DNA of 64,000 nt from Cycas panzhihuaensis (GCA_023213395.1 CM041465.1:28775741-28839740), one strand, 5' to 3'; counted from the first letter of the stretch, positions 36,457-47,577 are shown. Program-made: numbers and translations. The notes: generated from the sequence alone by a model not told the origin.

Positions 36457-36796
36457 AAATCCACCTTAAATCACCATCCTACCCGTGGTTGGGAGGAATG
36501 GGAACAATTTAAAATAGTAGTTTAGGCTCGTTTCGGAGCATGAATCCATCTTAAATTGCCATTCAACCCGTGGTTGGGAGGAATGGGAACAATTTAAAAT
36601 GGTAGTTTAGGCTCGTTTCAGAGCAAGAATCCATCTTAAATTGCCATTCAACCCGTGGTTGGGAGGAATGGGAATAATTTAAAATGGTAGTTTAGGCTCG
36701 TTTCGGAGCATGAATCCATCTTAAATTGCCATTCAACCCGTGGTTGGGAGGAATGGGAATAATTTAAAATGGTAGTTTAGGCTCGTTTCGGAGCAA
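36457..36796. repeat. Four tandem copies of an 85-bp unit
   Basis: Units begin at about 36457, 36542, 36627 and 36712. Each carries CCCGTGGTTGGGAGGAATGG and TAGTTTAGGCTCGTTTC. They differ by few bases, and the first is the most diverged. The outer element has a single complementary copy at 31256-31333 directly after its pol stop, so the array marks the same 3' region. Confidence 0.92.
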
Positions 36797-37040
36797 GAAG
36801 AGAGCAAGAGGTGTGGCTAGACCTCATAGGGATAGGGGTAGTCACACGCAGGGTAGGAGATAGACGAAGAGCAAGCCTAGTGTGGCCAAGCCTACCAGTA
36901 AACTTGCTATGGTTGGAACCATATGAGTGCAATGGACCTGGCACACGGTGGATCGCGTGGCAAGGTTGCATCCAAGTAAGAGTGCCTCTATTCTGAGGTA
37001 AGGATCTAGAGCGCAAAGCAGAAGTGCCTCTACGAGTGGC
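36797..37040 (-). other. Region after protease where pol has been lost
   Basis: Between the gag-protease stop and the tandem array only about 240 bp remain. A minus-strand frame covers part of it but resembles no RT or integrase motif. The deletion junction must lie in or next to it. Confidence 0.5.
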
Positions 37041-39743
37041 TCATCGATGTGGATGCCTACGTGAAACCGCTCGGGGAGGCCAAGAAGGTAGAATAAATGG
37101 CTCGTTTAAGACCAGGGGCTCAGGAGCAAATGTAGAATGAGGAAGAGCGGGAATATCCGATCGAGATATTCCCCTAAGTGCTCGTGAAACCAGGGTGACA
37201 CGTCGAGAAGAGGGCCCATAACTCTCACTATCTGAATCAGAATCACCCGTGGCAGCTAAGCAACCGTAACCACCTATGCCAATGGGGGCAGACCTAACTA
37301 GGTTTGGCTCATGACATGGCATAGGGCTCGACTGATGAAGGTCGGTCTCCTGAAACAAAGGTCCCACAGAAGGGGTAACCTCCTCAGGATCACTATCTTC
37401 ATCATCAAAAACAGCCTGGCAGGCTGGATGAGAGGTGTGAGATGGCATGGGCTCACGGGCGACAACTTTAACTTGTCCTTCATGGATAAATTTAAGTTGC
37501 CCCCATTGCATGGAGCAAATTGCTCCCATCTGGTCGAGCCATGGTCGGCCCAACAAGAGGTTGTACTCTACATCAACATCGAGTACAGCAACTTCGACAG
37601 AAACAGTTTTCCCTCCTAAGGTGAGGGAAAGGGAGACTGCCCCTATAGGGGACTTCGCAGTCCCATCATACCCTTGGCATTTCCAAGGGACAGACTCAAG
37701 AGCTACTATGCCTAGCTCCTTGAGCATACATGCAGGTATAGCATTAACCGAGGAGCCATTATCCACAATGGTCCTCTTTGTAATCTGATCGGGAGCGTCA
37801 ATGGTAATGACGAATGGGTAATGCAAAAGCTTCTCCTGCTTGCTGGGAGATGGGAGATCTCTGGGATCAAATGAGATGATAGGTGGCCCATGAGAGGTAG
37901 CACCTATCGCATGGATGGAAACATCTTGTTGGCCAAGAGCTTCAAGAAGAAGAGTACGTTGCTCTGGGCAGCTTCTCAAGACGTCCATCAAGGACATTCC
38001 TGCAGCGACGGTGTGAAGCTCATCAACGATAGAAAAGGGCTTACCCTTCCCTGTGGGTTGGGTAAGTGCCCTTCCAAAATCGTAACGGCTAGGGTGCACA
38101 GGAATAGTCTTGGGAAGTGCAGGAATCTCCGGAGGGACGGCTTCTGGAGGGGGATCAAGGTGAGATGTGGATGAAGAGGCACCGGCTGCCTCTTTAGCAG
38201 CTTGGGACCGGGTTAAGGCATATAACAGAGTGGTCTCAAGCAATTGAACGACCTTCTTTCCCTTGTAGCGGGACTGCGAAGGCGATGGAGCATGGCGGTC
38301 AGGGGAGCGCGAAGGGGAAGGTGACCTTCGCATACCCTTTCCTCTACCATGCGAAGGGTGGGGATCGGGAGATCTATCCCGATTCTGATTGTTCCTTTGC
38401 TGAACAATGCGACCAAGTTCCCCATGTTTGGGGAACGGGTCTCTATGAACAGGCTGATCGAGGTTAGGCCTCGATGCTCGCCTCGGGGACGAATCGCACG
38501 GCGGGGTGTCGCGTGGGTGCTGCGCCTGGCAACGCGCATCATCATGGAAACACTCCCCATGGATAGAACACCACCTCTTCTCAAGGGAAGGATCGATCCT
38601 CCTTGCTTGAGAAGGTTGGGTGTTGCCCCCTTTGGGGGGTACTGCACGAGAAGCTTGCTGGAAAGGTTTATGAGAGGTTGGCGACGAAGGAGGCTGGAGC
38701 TTTAACTCCTTCATCGTTTGCTCGAACGAGCGAATAACGGAAGTAAGGGGATCCAGGGTCCTCTCAGTCGGATGAGAGGTGGACCTAGCAGGCTGCGAAG
38801 GTTTGGTCTCCTTCGCTGGGGGAGGCACCTCGCGGCGTTGCGAGGGCTTAGGAGGTTTCTTGAGTCCATCTTGGATCTCAATGGCCTCTAACGCCAAGCA
38901 CCTCGTAATCGCGGAGTCACATGTAGTTGCCCCCATCTTGAGGACTTCTACATGCACTTCAGGGTGAAGTACGTTGACGAAGAGATCCCGCTTCAACTCC
39001 TCGGGCAACGTGGCCTTCGTAGAGTGAAGGAGATCATGAAAACGTCGCACAAAGTCATGGTTCATCTCGTCGTGACCTTGTTTAAGCGACAGAAGTGCCT
39101 TCATTCCGCTTTCGAATGGACGGGCTACGTCAAAATAGTTGACGAACTCGTCCACCAATTGCTGGAATGAGGAGATCGAATGGGCGGGAAGGCGGTAAAA
39201 CCACTTGAGGGCGTCGCCCTGCAAGGACCGCGGAAAGAGCTTCATCAAGATATGGTTGTAAGCCCAATAATCGATGCACGCCATGGAAAAGCTGCGTACA
39301 TGCTCTGTTGGGTCTTGCGACGAAGTTCCGTCGAATTTGGGAACTTCAGGAGGGTGAGGCGGCAAGTTGGTCCTTAGCACCTCAACAGATAATGGCGTCG
39401 ACCTGTAGTCCACGAAAGGACGTGTCCTTGCTTGGGCTAATGGATCGACGACTGGCAAAGGAACGGATGGGGGTGGTAGGCCCATCCCTCCTTGGGAAAA
39501 CACCCCTTGTTGAAAAGGGGTTTGCGGGTAAAAGCTCTGGAAGGGAGGTATACTTCCTTGCGATGAAGCAGCAATAGGAGTTGCACTTGACGATGGAAAT
39601 GAAGGGTGCAGGACCGGGTTTTGCCCATATGGACCACCCATAGGTGGCGCAACTCCATATGGGTGCAATGGGTCCACCCCATAGACAAGGAGATGGTTTC
39701 CCTTAGCTTGCCCCCAAGGTTGAGATGCATAACCTGGGGGCAC
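37041..39743 (-). CDS. Tat-like gag core and protease, inner element (900 aa)
   Basis: A clean 900-residue frame. It holds the Pro-rich gag linker, the gag core (RSFSMACIDYWAY, LKWFYRLP, FESGMKALLSLKQG, FVRRFHDLL), an intact zinc-knuckle-like KRWCSIHGECFHDDARC, an Arg/Ser/Pro-rich tail, and retropepsin with IVDNGSSVNAIP and YNLLLGRPWLDQMGAIC. It ends in a linker about 100 residues past the protease. RT, RNase H and integrase are absent. The first listed residue may not be the true start, since the frame is the continuation of the gag starting at 40533, offset by a frameshift. It is the longest intact protein in the window. The polyprotein could still assemble particles and process itself. Confidence 0.9.
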   Translation of the reverse strand: MPPGYASQPWGQAKGNHLLVYGVDPLHPYGVAPPMGGPYGQNPVLHPSFPSSSATPIAASSQGSIPPFQSFYPQTPFQQGVFSQGGMGLPPPSVPLPVVDPLAQARTRPFVDYRSTPLSVEVLRTNLPPHPPEVPKFDGTSSQDPTEHVRSFSMACIDYWAYNHILMKLFPRSLQGDALKWFYRLPAHSISSFQQLVDEFVNYFDVARPFESGMKALLSLKQGHDEMNHDFVRRFHDLLHSTKATLPEELKRDLFVNVLHPEVHVEVLKMGATTCDSAITRCLALEAIEIQDGLKKPPKPSQRREVPPPAKETKPSQPARSTSHPTERTLDPLTSVIRSFEQTMKELKLQPPSSPTSHKPFQQASRAVPPKGGNTQPSQARRIDPSLEKRWCSIHGECFHDDARCQAQHPRDTPPCDSSPRRASRPNLDQPVHRDPFPKHGELGRIVQQRNNQNRDRSPDPHPSHGRGKGMRRSPSPSRSPDRHAPSPSQSRYKGKKVVQLLETTLLYALTRSQAAKEAAGASSSTSHLDPPPEAVPPEIPALPKTIPVHPSRYDFGRALTQPTGKGKPFSIVDELHTVAAGMSLMDVLRSCPEQRTLLLEALGQQDVSIHAIGATSHGPPIISFDPRDLPSPSKQEKLLHYPFVITIDAPDQITKRTIVDNGSSVNAIPACMLKELGIVALESVPWKCQGYDGTAKSPIGAVSLSLTLGGKTVSVEVAVLDVDVEYNLLLGRPWLDQMGAICSMQWGQLKFIHEGQVKVVAREPMPSHTSHPACQAVFDDEDSDPEEVTPSVGPLFQETDLHQSSPMPCHEPNLVRSAPIGIGGYGCLAATGDSDSDSESYGPSSRRVTLVSRALRGISRSDIPALPHSTFAPEPLVLNEPFILPSWPPRAVSRRHPHR

Positions 39744-39951
39744 GTAAAGGGAAGGACCACCAGCAGAGCTAGGAATGTATGTAGGAGTGGGTCCTACATA
39801 TCCATCCAGCAGCGGCTAGCGAACCCACAGGGTCTACTAGGGAACGTATGTGCCACATTTGAAGGCGGCGCATGCGTTTGGCTTGGGAGCGCATCTTGAC
39901 CCGAGTTGGGGAAAGGTCATGCCACAGGCGGGTCCTCAAGAAAAGATCTGC

Positions 39952-40533
39952 TTAAGAGCGGCAAGCAACGCTTGCCCTCGGAGCTGGGGTAGACACGGCA
40001 TAGGATGAGCATGCACAGGTAGGAGTATCGATCGTGGTAGAAGGCACAGGGATGGATGAGGAAGGTGCTACATTGCGTAGCATTTCCTCAAACCATCTAG
40101 GGTGCGGCTGGCAGCGAGTTGCTTGGAAATACTCGCTAATCACCTCGACTACGTCAGCAGGAGGGGTATTCTCATAGCCATACGAAGTCGACGGGATCTC
40201 GAACGTAGGGGATCCCTCGGGATGCTCCTCATAAGGCTCTCCCGCGGGAGGGTGAGCCTCATAAAGAGCTGAACCTTCCACTGCATGGGCGGAAGGGCGA
40301 AAATCATCAGGGTGAAAATGGTCATCAGGGTAGTATATGGAATCATCGCCCTCATGGTCGGATTCCGGCACAGAGGCGGGGAACTCTTGAGTTCCTGAAG
40401 CCATAGAATGGTAAGCCCAATCGGATGGATAACCTTCCATTATCGAATTGGGGTTCGATGATGGAAGGGAACGAGGCGATTGGTCTTCTAACAACGGAGG
40501 CAAACCTCGCAAGCGACGCGAGAAACGTCGCAT
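39952..40533 (-). pseudogene. Tat-like gag N-terminal part, inner element
   Basis: Starts at the ATG at 40533 (MRRFSRRLRGLPPLLED), as in the outer element, and reads 193 residues with EGDDSIYYP and TPPADVVEVISEY. After about 39952 the frame is lost, and the homologous protein resumes in another frame at 39743. One or more indels in the Pro/Ser-rich region must therefore split gag in two. Gag in the outer element is 26910-29248. Confidence 0.85.
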
Positions 40534-40699
40534 GCAACGCCTTTGCGAGCGTTGTTAGAAGAAACAAAAAGAGAAAAGAAGAAGAGAGAGAGATGCAAGC
40601 ACGTTGGGGGTTGCCCAACGGAAAACACGGAACGAGAACTCACCTAGAGGCAAGAACACCAACGGAAGAGAGAAGTGAATTTAGCTTCCTAACTGGCAG

Positions 40700-40717
40700 T
40701 CCCCAGTATGGTCGCCA
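40700..40717 (-). other. Primer-binding site of inner Tat-like element
   Basis: On the minus strand TGGCGACCATACTGGGGA, identical to 26738-26755, lies one base from the LTR end. Confidence 0.88.
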
Positions 40718-40718
40718 G

Positions 40719-43339
40719 TGAAACGCTCTCTATGGGGTGGTGATCCTACGTCTAGCGAAGGGGGATAAGAGACACTACGCTAACTAGGCTAGACAGTGAG
40801 GACCTCACCTCACAGGAAGTCCGTGCGCCGGAGCGCAGGTTCGGGACTGCAAGGTGCCTGGTTGCTTCCAAGTAGCCGTGCAAAAGCGAGGCCTTCCTAC
40901 CCTTCGGATGGCCAGGAAGGAGAGGAGACGCCTTGCGGCTTCTCAAGGCAATGAGAAGGCAATGAAGGCAAGGGGGGACAACTGATCCAACACGCAAGCA
41001 AACGGCAAAAAGGATAGCTCGGGTCTGACACAAAAAAGGGGGGGTGTCTACACTATGCTACGTAAAATAAGAAACTAGTGCAGAAAAGTAAATGCAAAGA
41101 AACAATTATTTTTTCTTTTCCTTTATGTTTTTTATCCTTTTTTATCTATCAGGCAGATGCAAAAGACAAGACTAATATAAAAGGAAACACGAAAGAAACA
41201 GAGGAATACCTGGATCCGGCGTTTGAGGTAGAAGCACGGCAAATCTCACGAAGCTCCACTCCCTCTTCTCCCTTTCTCCATGCATGCGACGCCGGTTGAT
41301 GGTGGCAAGGGGGTTCACTTACCTCCCCGTGAGCATGCGAAACCGAATGAAATGAAAGGACAAAAAGGAACCTCAAAACTAAGGGAGAGAAAATACCGTA
41401 TGAGAGCTAACTGGCAATGGGTTCACTCCACGCACCACTTCCACCAACGCGATCCTACAAGAAAGCACGAAGAGCACCTTCCTCTCGAGAGAGAGGCTAC
41501 AAAATATACAAAGAGATATATGTATATGTACTGCAAACTAAAATCAACTTAGCTAAACAAACTAAGCTATATGCTAAAATGTAGCAAAAATGAAACGAGA
41601 GCACACAGGATACTCCCACACTATCAAATGTCACAAACACACAGAGTGGAACTGAGTATAGCCTCGGGATGGCTAACTCACCCACGGGAGGTCTCTAAAG
41701 GGGTTCGGGAAAGGAATGCCGGGTGGTAGCAAAGGTGAATGTGGATAATCCCAAACCGGTCCGGATGCCCTGACACAATCCCCTAAACTCCTTTGACCCG
41801 TTCCTCGAGACAGCGTGTGCAGTAAGGGGAAGAGGACAAGGGACGGAACCCTTAGGGAGAAGGACGGCAATGGGGGATGGAACCCCGCCTATCTCCCTCA
41901 AATCCTCGTGTATGCTCCCTCACCCTGGCTGACTGAGGAAAGAATGGAAGAAGGCTTGGAGAAAATGAGGGACTCCAAAGAAAAACTGGGAAAATGGATT
42001 TGGGTCAAGGTAGCACTACGGGGCAGCTATGGCCAATGATAGTCACTTTCATTTATGGGGTAAAAGAGGTAAAGCAGGGAGAAAGAAGAGGTGGAATGCT
42101 TGCTAGTAAAAATGGAAAAAAGATTGCAAGCATGCCCAAAGGTTTGCAAGTAAAAAAAGGGAAGGAAGTACAAATGAAAAGAAGAGAAAATGCAAGTAAA
42201 ATACAAGAAATTGCAAGCAAACCTAAGGGGTACCTTGTGTAGAGAAGTCAAGCATGCCTCCTGCCACTAGGGACAGCAGCAATGGAGGTCAAATGGAGGC
42301 TGATAATGAGTATGTCCTGCTGAAGTGTAGATGGAAGAGGCTCCTTGTGAAGTTGGAGCTGTGAAGCAAGTCTTTGGGGCAGCTTCTTGGTTGAAGAAGT
42401 CCCTTGAATCTCTGAGCAGTTACAAGGGGAGTAAAGCTGGTTGTGGAGAGTAGTAAGGGGCAGCAATGGCCCTGAAAAATCCACTGGTGGCAGCCTGGTT
42501 CACCCTCCTCAGTTGCTGTGCATGAACTTGATGTGTTTTCTGTCTTTTCCTGTGTGCAGTCTCTTGGAAAAAATCCTCTTGAAAGTTTTGAAAATGGGCC
42601 AAAAGTCTAAAATATAAGCAAAAGATCCCTGGAAATGGGGAGGAAAAATCCCTTTATCCCCTGTTCACAGCAGGTGAACGTTGGGGATGTCAGGGCGCCT
42701 CCAATCGAATGAAGCCACATGGCAGTTTCGTGAAAAAAAAAATCAGAAACTGTCACGTGGTTCTCTTTTTTTAAATTTCAAACAGTCGTACCACAGCAAA
42801 CTCTGCAGCATCAACAGAACTCTGAGGTACCGCTTAGTTTACCGCGGTATTAGCCTGAAATTAAAAAAGAGAAAAACAAGCAGCAGAATCAGGTTTTGAA
42901 GCAAAAAATAGAAACTAATTATGAATTAAATCAGCTGGGGGAATGCCCAAGTACTGGGCAAGTACCCAAACAACCCAAAAAGTCCTAACTAAGGATCGAG
43001 TTTGACTTAGAAAAGATGGCAACGCAAACGACATGTCGCAACATGAGCAAGTAAACTGGCAGAAGTAATCCCGGGAAACTTTGAGGATATCATGGGTGGT
43101 TGTACGCCATACGGGGTGTCGCATTCGCTGAGGAATGCTCCCGCTATGAGTCGTCATAGGCTGAAGGCGTGCCGTTAGGCACATGCATTATGAGCAAGGC
43201 ATAATCAACACATGCGTGTGCGGATGTCAAGCAACCTACTCTAAATTACCTTAATTAACATGGGTAAGAAAGTGCGAAAATATACCTGAACAAACCTGCG
43301 TCGATGCATCTCGAGTCCATTCCCATTAGCTGGGAAACA
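40719..43339 (-). repeat. 5' LTR of inner Tat-like element (~2.6 kb)
   Basis: Bounded on the left by the primer site and on the right by GCTGGGAAACA, the complement of the TGTTTC start shared with the outer LTRs. Its right half (42007-43339) matches 33950-35266. Its left half has no partner. It resembles the outer LTR only in short blocks (GAAACTGCCA-GTGG, TGTTTC start), so it is a different family of the same lineage. CTAGG follows at 43340-43344. Confidence 0.85.
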
Positions 43340-43430
43340 CTAGGTCCTCCTACCCTTCACGGCTATCTTTTGCTTGTTTTTCGAGTGTTGCTTTCATCAC
43401 CCATTGATTGCCTGGATTTTGTGTCACCTA

Positions 43431-43852
43431 TGTCTGTCTACATTTTTACCGACGACGGAAGCAGCGGTAATCCTGGACCTTCTGCCACTGCGTGGATTCT
43501 CCGCAGCCCTTCTGGACATGACCTCCTTCGCTCTAGGATCTTCCTCCCAGAGGCTACCAACAATGAAGCCGAATATATAGCTGTTATTGGAGCCCTTACT
43601 GATGCTCTCCGTTTCCATCATGGATCCATCGTTCTGCTTTGCGACTCTCAAGTTGTGGTGTCTCATCTCACCCAGGTTTACCAGGTGCGATGCCCTCACT
43701 TGAGGACTCTTGCTTCTGCTGCCAGATCTCTCCTGGCCCGCTTCTCTTCTGTCGATATCCAGCATATCCCTCGGGCCCTCAACGCTGAGGCAGATAGTCT
43801 CATTCGCCTCATCCTTGAGCGCCGCCTTCCTCTCCTTGCTGATCGTCCCTGA
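43431..43852 (+). CDS. Additional RNase H, outer Tat-like element
   Basis: An intact frame read from ATG 43431 (MSVYIFTDDGSSGNPGPS) to the stop at 43852. An in-frame extension back to 43304 would start inside the inner element's LTR, so it is rejected. Hallmarks: DDGSSGNPGPS, FLPEATNNEAEY, LLCDSQVVVSHL and LNAEADSLIRL, which supply all four acidic positions. About 140 residues is normal for a lone RNase H domain. In the element it lies between the antisense ORF and the 3' LTR. The inner element inserted about 90 bp upstream. It could support removal of RNA during cDNA synthesis, although the element lacks its own RT core. Confidence 0.88.
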
Positions 43853-44257
43853 GGCTTGTCCGGCCCTCCTGTCGTCCAAGCCCCAGGACATCTCACACTT
43901 TGCTCTGTGACCCATTCGCACCTCCGAAACCTGGTTACTAATGAGGTAAAACTATGGTACCCACTTTTTGCTTGCTCTTTACTTGATTATGCATGCTCTC
44001 CTTTGCATCCTTTGTGGTGGGGGCAACCCCCTCACCCGTCTCATTCTTCCAGTCGGTTCCTAGGTGGCTCATAGGCAGCCCCTATGTTGTCTCCACCGTC
44101 GTTTTCGTATCCACATGTTTCGCCACGACACTCGCCGGCACCCTTGCCTACTGTTATGATCTTGATTGATATATCTATATACACATGTACTCTCGACAGT
44201 TGTGTTGCGATTCGCCATCGCACTGTGCTTCGGCGACAAGGCTCTGCTATAAGGCGA
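43853..44257 (+). other. 3' untranslated part of outer Tat-like element
   Basis: Contains a G-rich tract GTGGTGGGGGCAA near 44020 and ends AAGGCGA just before the LTR. The inner element has GAGGCGA at the same place, so this purine stretch is the likely polypurine tract. No ORF is recognisable. Confidence 0.6.
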
Positions 44258-46772
44258 TGTTTCGACTTGGGAATGGATACGGAATCACCGACTCGTAAGC
44301 GGTGTATGTTTCTCGCATTATCATCATTTTCATTTGATGAGTGTTTGCTTGCATGTGTGTGGCTTCGTGGGCGACTTTAGTCATCCACACTTGTTTTAGC
44401 CTATGACGACTATAGGGGCACACTCCCGAGTGTGGCACCGGTGGCCACTTCACTTCCCGTGATCCGCCTCCTCGCCCAAGATCCACACGGTTTGCGCCAC
44501 CTCCGCGTGTGATGACCCGTCATCGTTTGGTCAACTTGCCACCCTGGTTGAGCCTTATTTTTGCTCCTTTGGACCCGTTTGTTGGATTGTTTACCCCCGG
44601 GTAGGTGTCTCAGCCCCCTATTGGTCCTTTTGTCATTCACCACCCTCACCGGCCGATTTTTTTGCCTCTAGGTGCGTCAGCGAATTTTCGCGATCACGAA
44701 TATCCATGCAGCCACTGTAATTTGCAGACGTATCTCAGGTTGTTTTTTAAAATTCGCCGTGGCAATTTCGCATTTATTGTGAAACTGCCATGTGGATCGC
44801 GACTTAATTCTCTCCCAGTCGCGGCCTAATCGCTCGCTTTAGGGTTTGGTCTGAGTACTTAGGCCATTTTTGACTCATTTTTTAGGATTCTTTTGCTCAC
44901 TTTTGGAAGGCTCTTCAAGGAAACAACATTCTGCTCTGCTCTCATTGCTCACATTATCATCGGACTGCGTCCCTCCTACAGCGACCTGCTCTCCTTTGGC
45001 ATGGCTAGGACATTCTCCTAGCCCCTCATACACCTTGGAGTGGTTCCAGTTGATCTTTGCCCAAGCAGTCCACAAGTGCCCCAAGTGCAGGTGTTTCCCT
45101 TCACATCTCTTTAGCAGGGTCTCAAACCTGTTGTACTTCAGATCTGGGTTGATTTCTCAGCCCCTCTTCACTGCTCCTTGGCTGAGGCAAGTCTCTTACC
45201 TCCCTCACTCAGGTATCCCTTGATTTACATTGTTTTCTTTGTGATATTAATGCTATATCTTGCCTGCTCCTTGCTTGTCCTTGTGACTTTGTTCCTTTCC
45301 TTTTAGTGGGTTGTTTTGCCACTACTTTTGTGCCTTTTACCTATCTGTGCTGCTTAGGGCAACGGCGTTGAGGGTTGGCATAGGCTTTGGGAAGGAGCTG
45401 GGTGGATTCCGTACCACCTTCCACGCTCCCTAAGTGGCTCTAAGCCCTTCAAAGCCTCCCTCTCGCCCTGTGCTGCCCTTGGTTTACAAACAAGGGTTTG
45501 TAGGCCCTCTTTTGGCTGCCCAAACCAACGCTGTCACAAGTTATAGTGCTGATTTGGGGACCTTTGTTCAGGTTTGGGCAACTTGCATAAGTCCCAACCA
45601 CTAATCTTTGCCTAACTCTCTTCCCGGCTACCCGTCTTGCTCCTCATAGCGTCCCGGTTCGCCGTAGGTTTTCTTAGGCCTCTCTTTGCCCCTTTGTTGC
45701 CATTTTCCAGCCCTTGCTCTTGGCCTTGCCCTCGCTGCCTTGTGGCTCTTGGGGGGAGGTTAGGGCATCATTTGCGGGAGGTAGGCCACTCCGAGGCTTA
45801 CCGATCATTTACTTTCGCTTTGGTCACTCTCTTTTGGGTACTTTCATTGTTGGATTGGCACTAACGCATGGGTATTTAGATTCACATTTATACTATTTAG
45901 GCATATATTGTTAGAATCTTGTATTGCATGTTAGTGTCCTTCCTCCGGGAAGGAAGAGATTGTCATTGCTTGCAGGTATTTGGGGAGCGTGGAGGATATC
46001 GTCTGTTAGTTCCGTTGCTGGTAAGCACCCTTGTATTCATTGTACTTTCACACTTTCTTCATTTATTAGCTTTCGCTCCCTTCCTTTCTTTGGCATCGCA
46101 TTTGATTTTCCGGGGAAGGTAAGGAAGCCCCTTTTCAATCCGCCTCAACATTCCGCATCTACGTGTCGCGTGGAGTAGCTTGGTGCCCTTTCGAGAAGGC
46201 CTTTGTCACGCACGCCCTCGGTCCAGGTGCACGTCTTACTCTACCTCGCTACCTTTTTTTTTCCTTTTGGTTCCTTCTTAGTAATTAATGCATTGAAGAG
46301 TAAAAAGGAAATTTGGTTTTGTATTTGGTTATGCTTCATTTGTTTCGTTACACGCAGTTTTGCTACCTATAGGAAAGGTCGTAGGAACTCCCCCTTCTCT
46401 ACCTTTCCTCTTCTCCTCTTAGCTGCACAAGTTCCTCGCCTCCCGCGTCACTTGTGTACCTGGTTAGTTTGTTTAGGTATCCCTGGCCTATTCTCTTTGG
46501 ATCTCCTCCTTCTCCTTCTGGCCATCCAAGGGTGGGAGGGTCCTACCCCTAGGTCAACCTAGGTTTATCTTGCATATCTTCCCCTTTTGTTCAAAGCGGT
46601 GAAGGATCACCCGATAGTAGCCATACTCCATTGCAGATCCCGAACTTGTGCTCCGGTGCACGGGGCGCTCTGCATGGTAACTATTTGCCTTATAGGTCCC
46701 ACCTTCAGTTGTATCACCACCCACCCTCACTACACCTATTAGTTAGGTAGCTATCCCATAGACGCGCGTCCA
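44258..46772 (+). repeat. 3' LTR of outer Tat-like Gypsy (~2.5 kb)
   Basis: Aligns with 24168-26736 from TGTTTC to its end at GCGTCCA. The scattered substitutions and several short indels between the two indicate appreciable age. GTAGT (46773-46777) follows, matching GTACT before the other LTR in 4 of 5 bases. Removing the insert with one duplication copy puts the flanking Copia RNase H back in frame, which fixes both ends. Confidence 0.92.
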
Positions 46773-46777
46773 GTAGT

Positions 46778-47242
46778 TAAAGAAGCAGTAGACAATGATG
46801 CTATCTTCTACAGAAGAAGAATATCAAGAACTTAGTGCTAGTACAAAAGAAGCAATATGGTTGTAAGGTCTCTTAAAGTTTCTTGGCATTTCTAATGGAC
46901 ATCTGATTCTCTTTGTTGATAATCATAGTACCATTCATCTATCAAAGAGTCTAGAGTTTTATGCACGTACGAAGCACATCAAAATTCAACACCATTACAT
47001 TCATGAATAGATCAAGTCAAGAAAGTTATAGGGCAACTGTTGTTTAAGTGAATTATAGCTTGCAGACGTGTTCACCAAGACTCTTACTAAAGATCAATTC
47101 ACGAAGATGCGTTATGGACTTGGACTCACCAACATTATCCTTAAGAGAGGATGTATCAACAAGGACAAAAAAGCTGTAGGATAGTCCTAGCCTTCGTGAT
47201 AATTCAACTACTGCACATTATAGGTTCTCCACATTCACATTA
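46778..47242 (+). pseudogene. Copia RNase H, second part
   Basis: Continuation of the pol broken at 24167. It shows LSSTEEEYQELSASTKEAIWL, then LFVDNHSTIHLSKS, the histidine-rich TKHIKIQHHYIHE and LADVFTKTLTKDQF, the normal C-terminal end of Copia pol. Stops at former Trp and Gln codons break it. A short untranslated stretch leads to a polypurine tract and the 3' LTR. Confidence 0.9.
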
Positions 47243-47250
47243 AGGGGGGT
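47243..47250 (+). other. Polypurine tract
   Basis: AGGGGGGT directly precedes TGTTAACATGG. This is the usual G-rich tract upstream of a Copia 3' LTR. Confidence 0.85.
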
Positions 47251-47577
47251 TGTTAACATGGTAGTTAATTATTAAGCCACTTAGTTAAATATTAATGTGG
47301 TTTAATTAAGTGAAAAGGTGTGAAACCAAAAAGGTGTGATTTATTTAGAGGGTCACAACCCTAATTGGGTGACACCTCTTAGAGAGTATAAATGCCTTGA
47401 GGCCTTATATATTCATGATTCAAGTATTCATTATACAATATTCAAGTGATCCATCAAGGATCCTCTTCGTGGTGGGTTTTTTCCTGAAAGGGTTTTCCAC
47501 ATAAATTCATATGTACTGTGCATCTATTTTCTATGTTTCTATTTGTTGCTTATTGTGTGTGGTTAAAAGATCCTACA
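47251..47577 (+). repeat. 3' LTR of the split Copia (right end approximate)
   Basis: Begins TGTTAACATGG. Its partner 5' LTR is not in the window, so the end is a guess at ATCCTACA. A promoter-like GTATAAATGCC lies at 47386-47396. Confidence 0.65.
47387..47393 (+). promoter_or_regulatory. TATA-like box in the LTR
   Basis: TATAAAT within GAGAGTATAAATGCC, about 135 bp into the LTR, where a U3 promoter TATA box would be expected. Confidence 0.5.

Noticed and set aside
43304-43430. Upstream start of the RNase H frame at 43304
   Set aside because: The first 36 bases belong to the inner element's LTR, so the extension is an insertion artefact.
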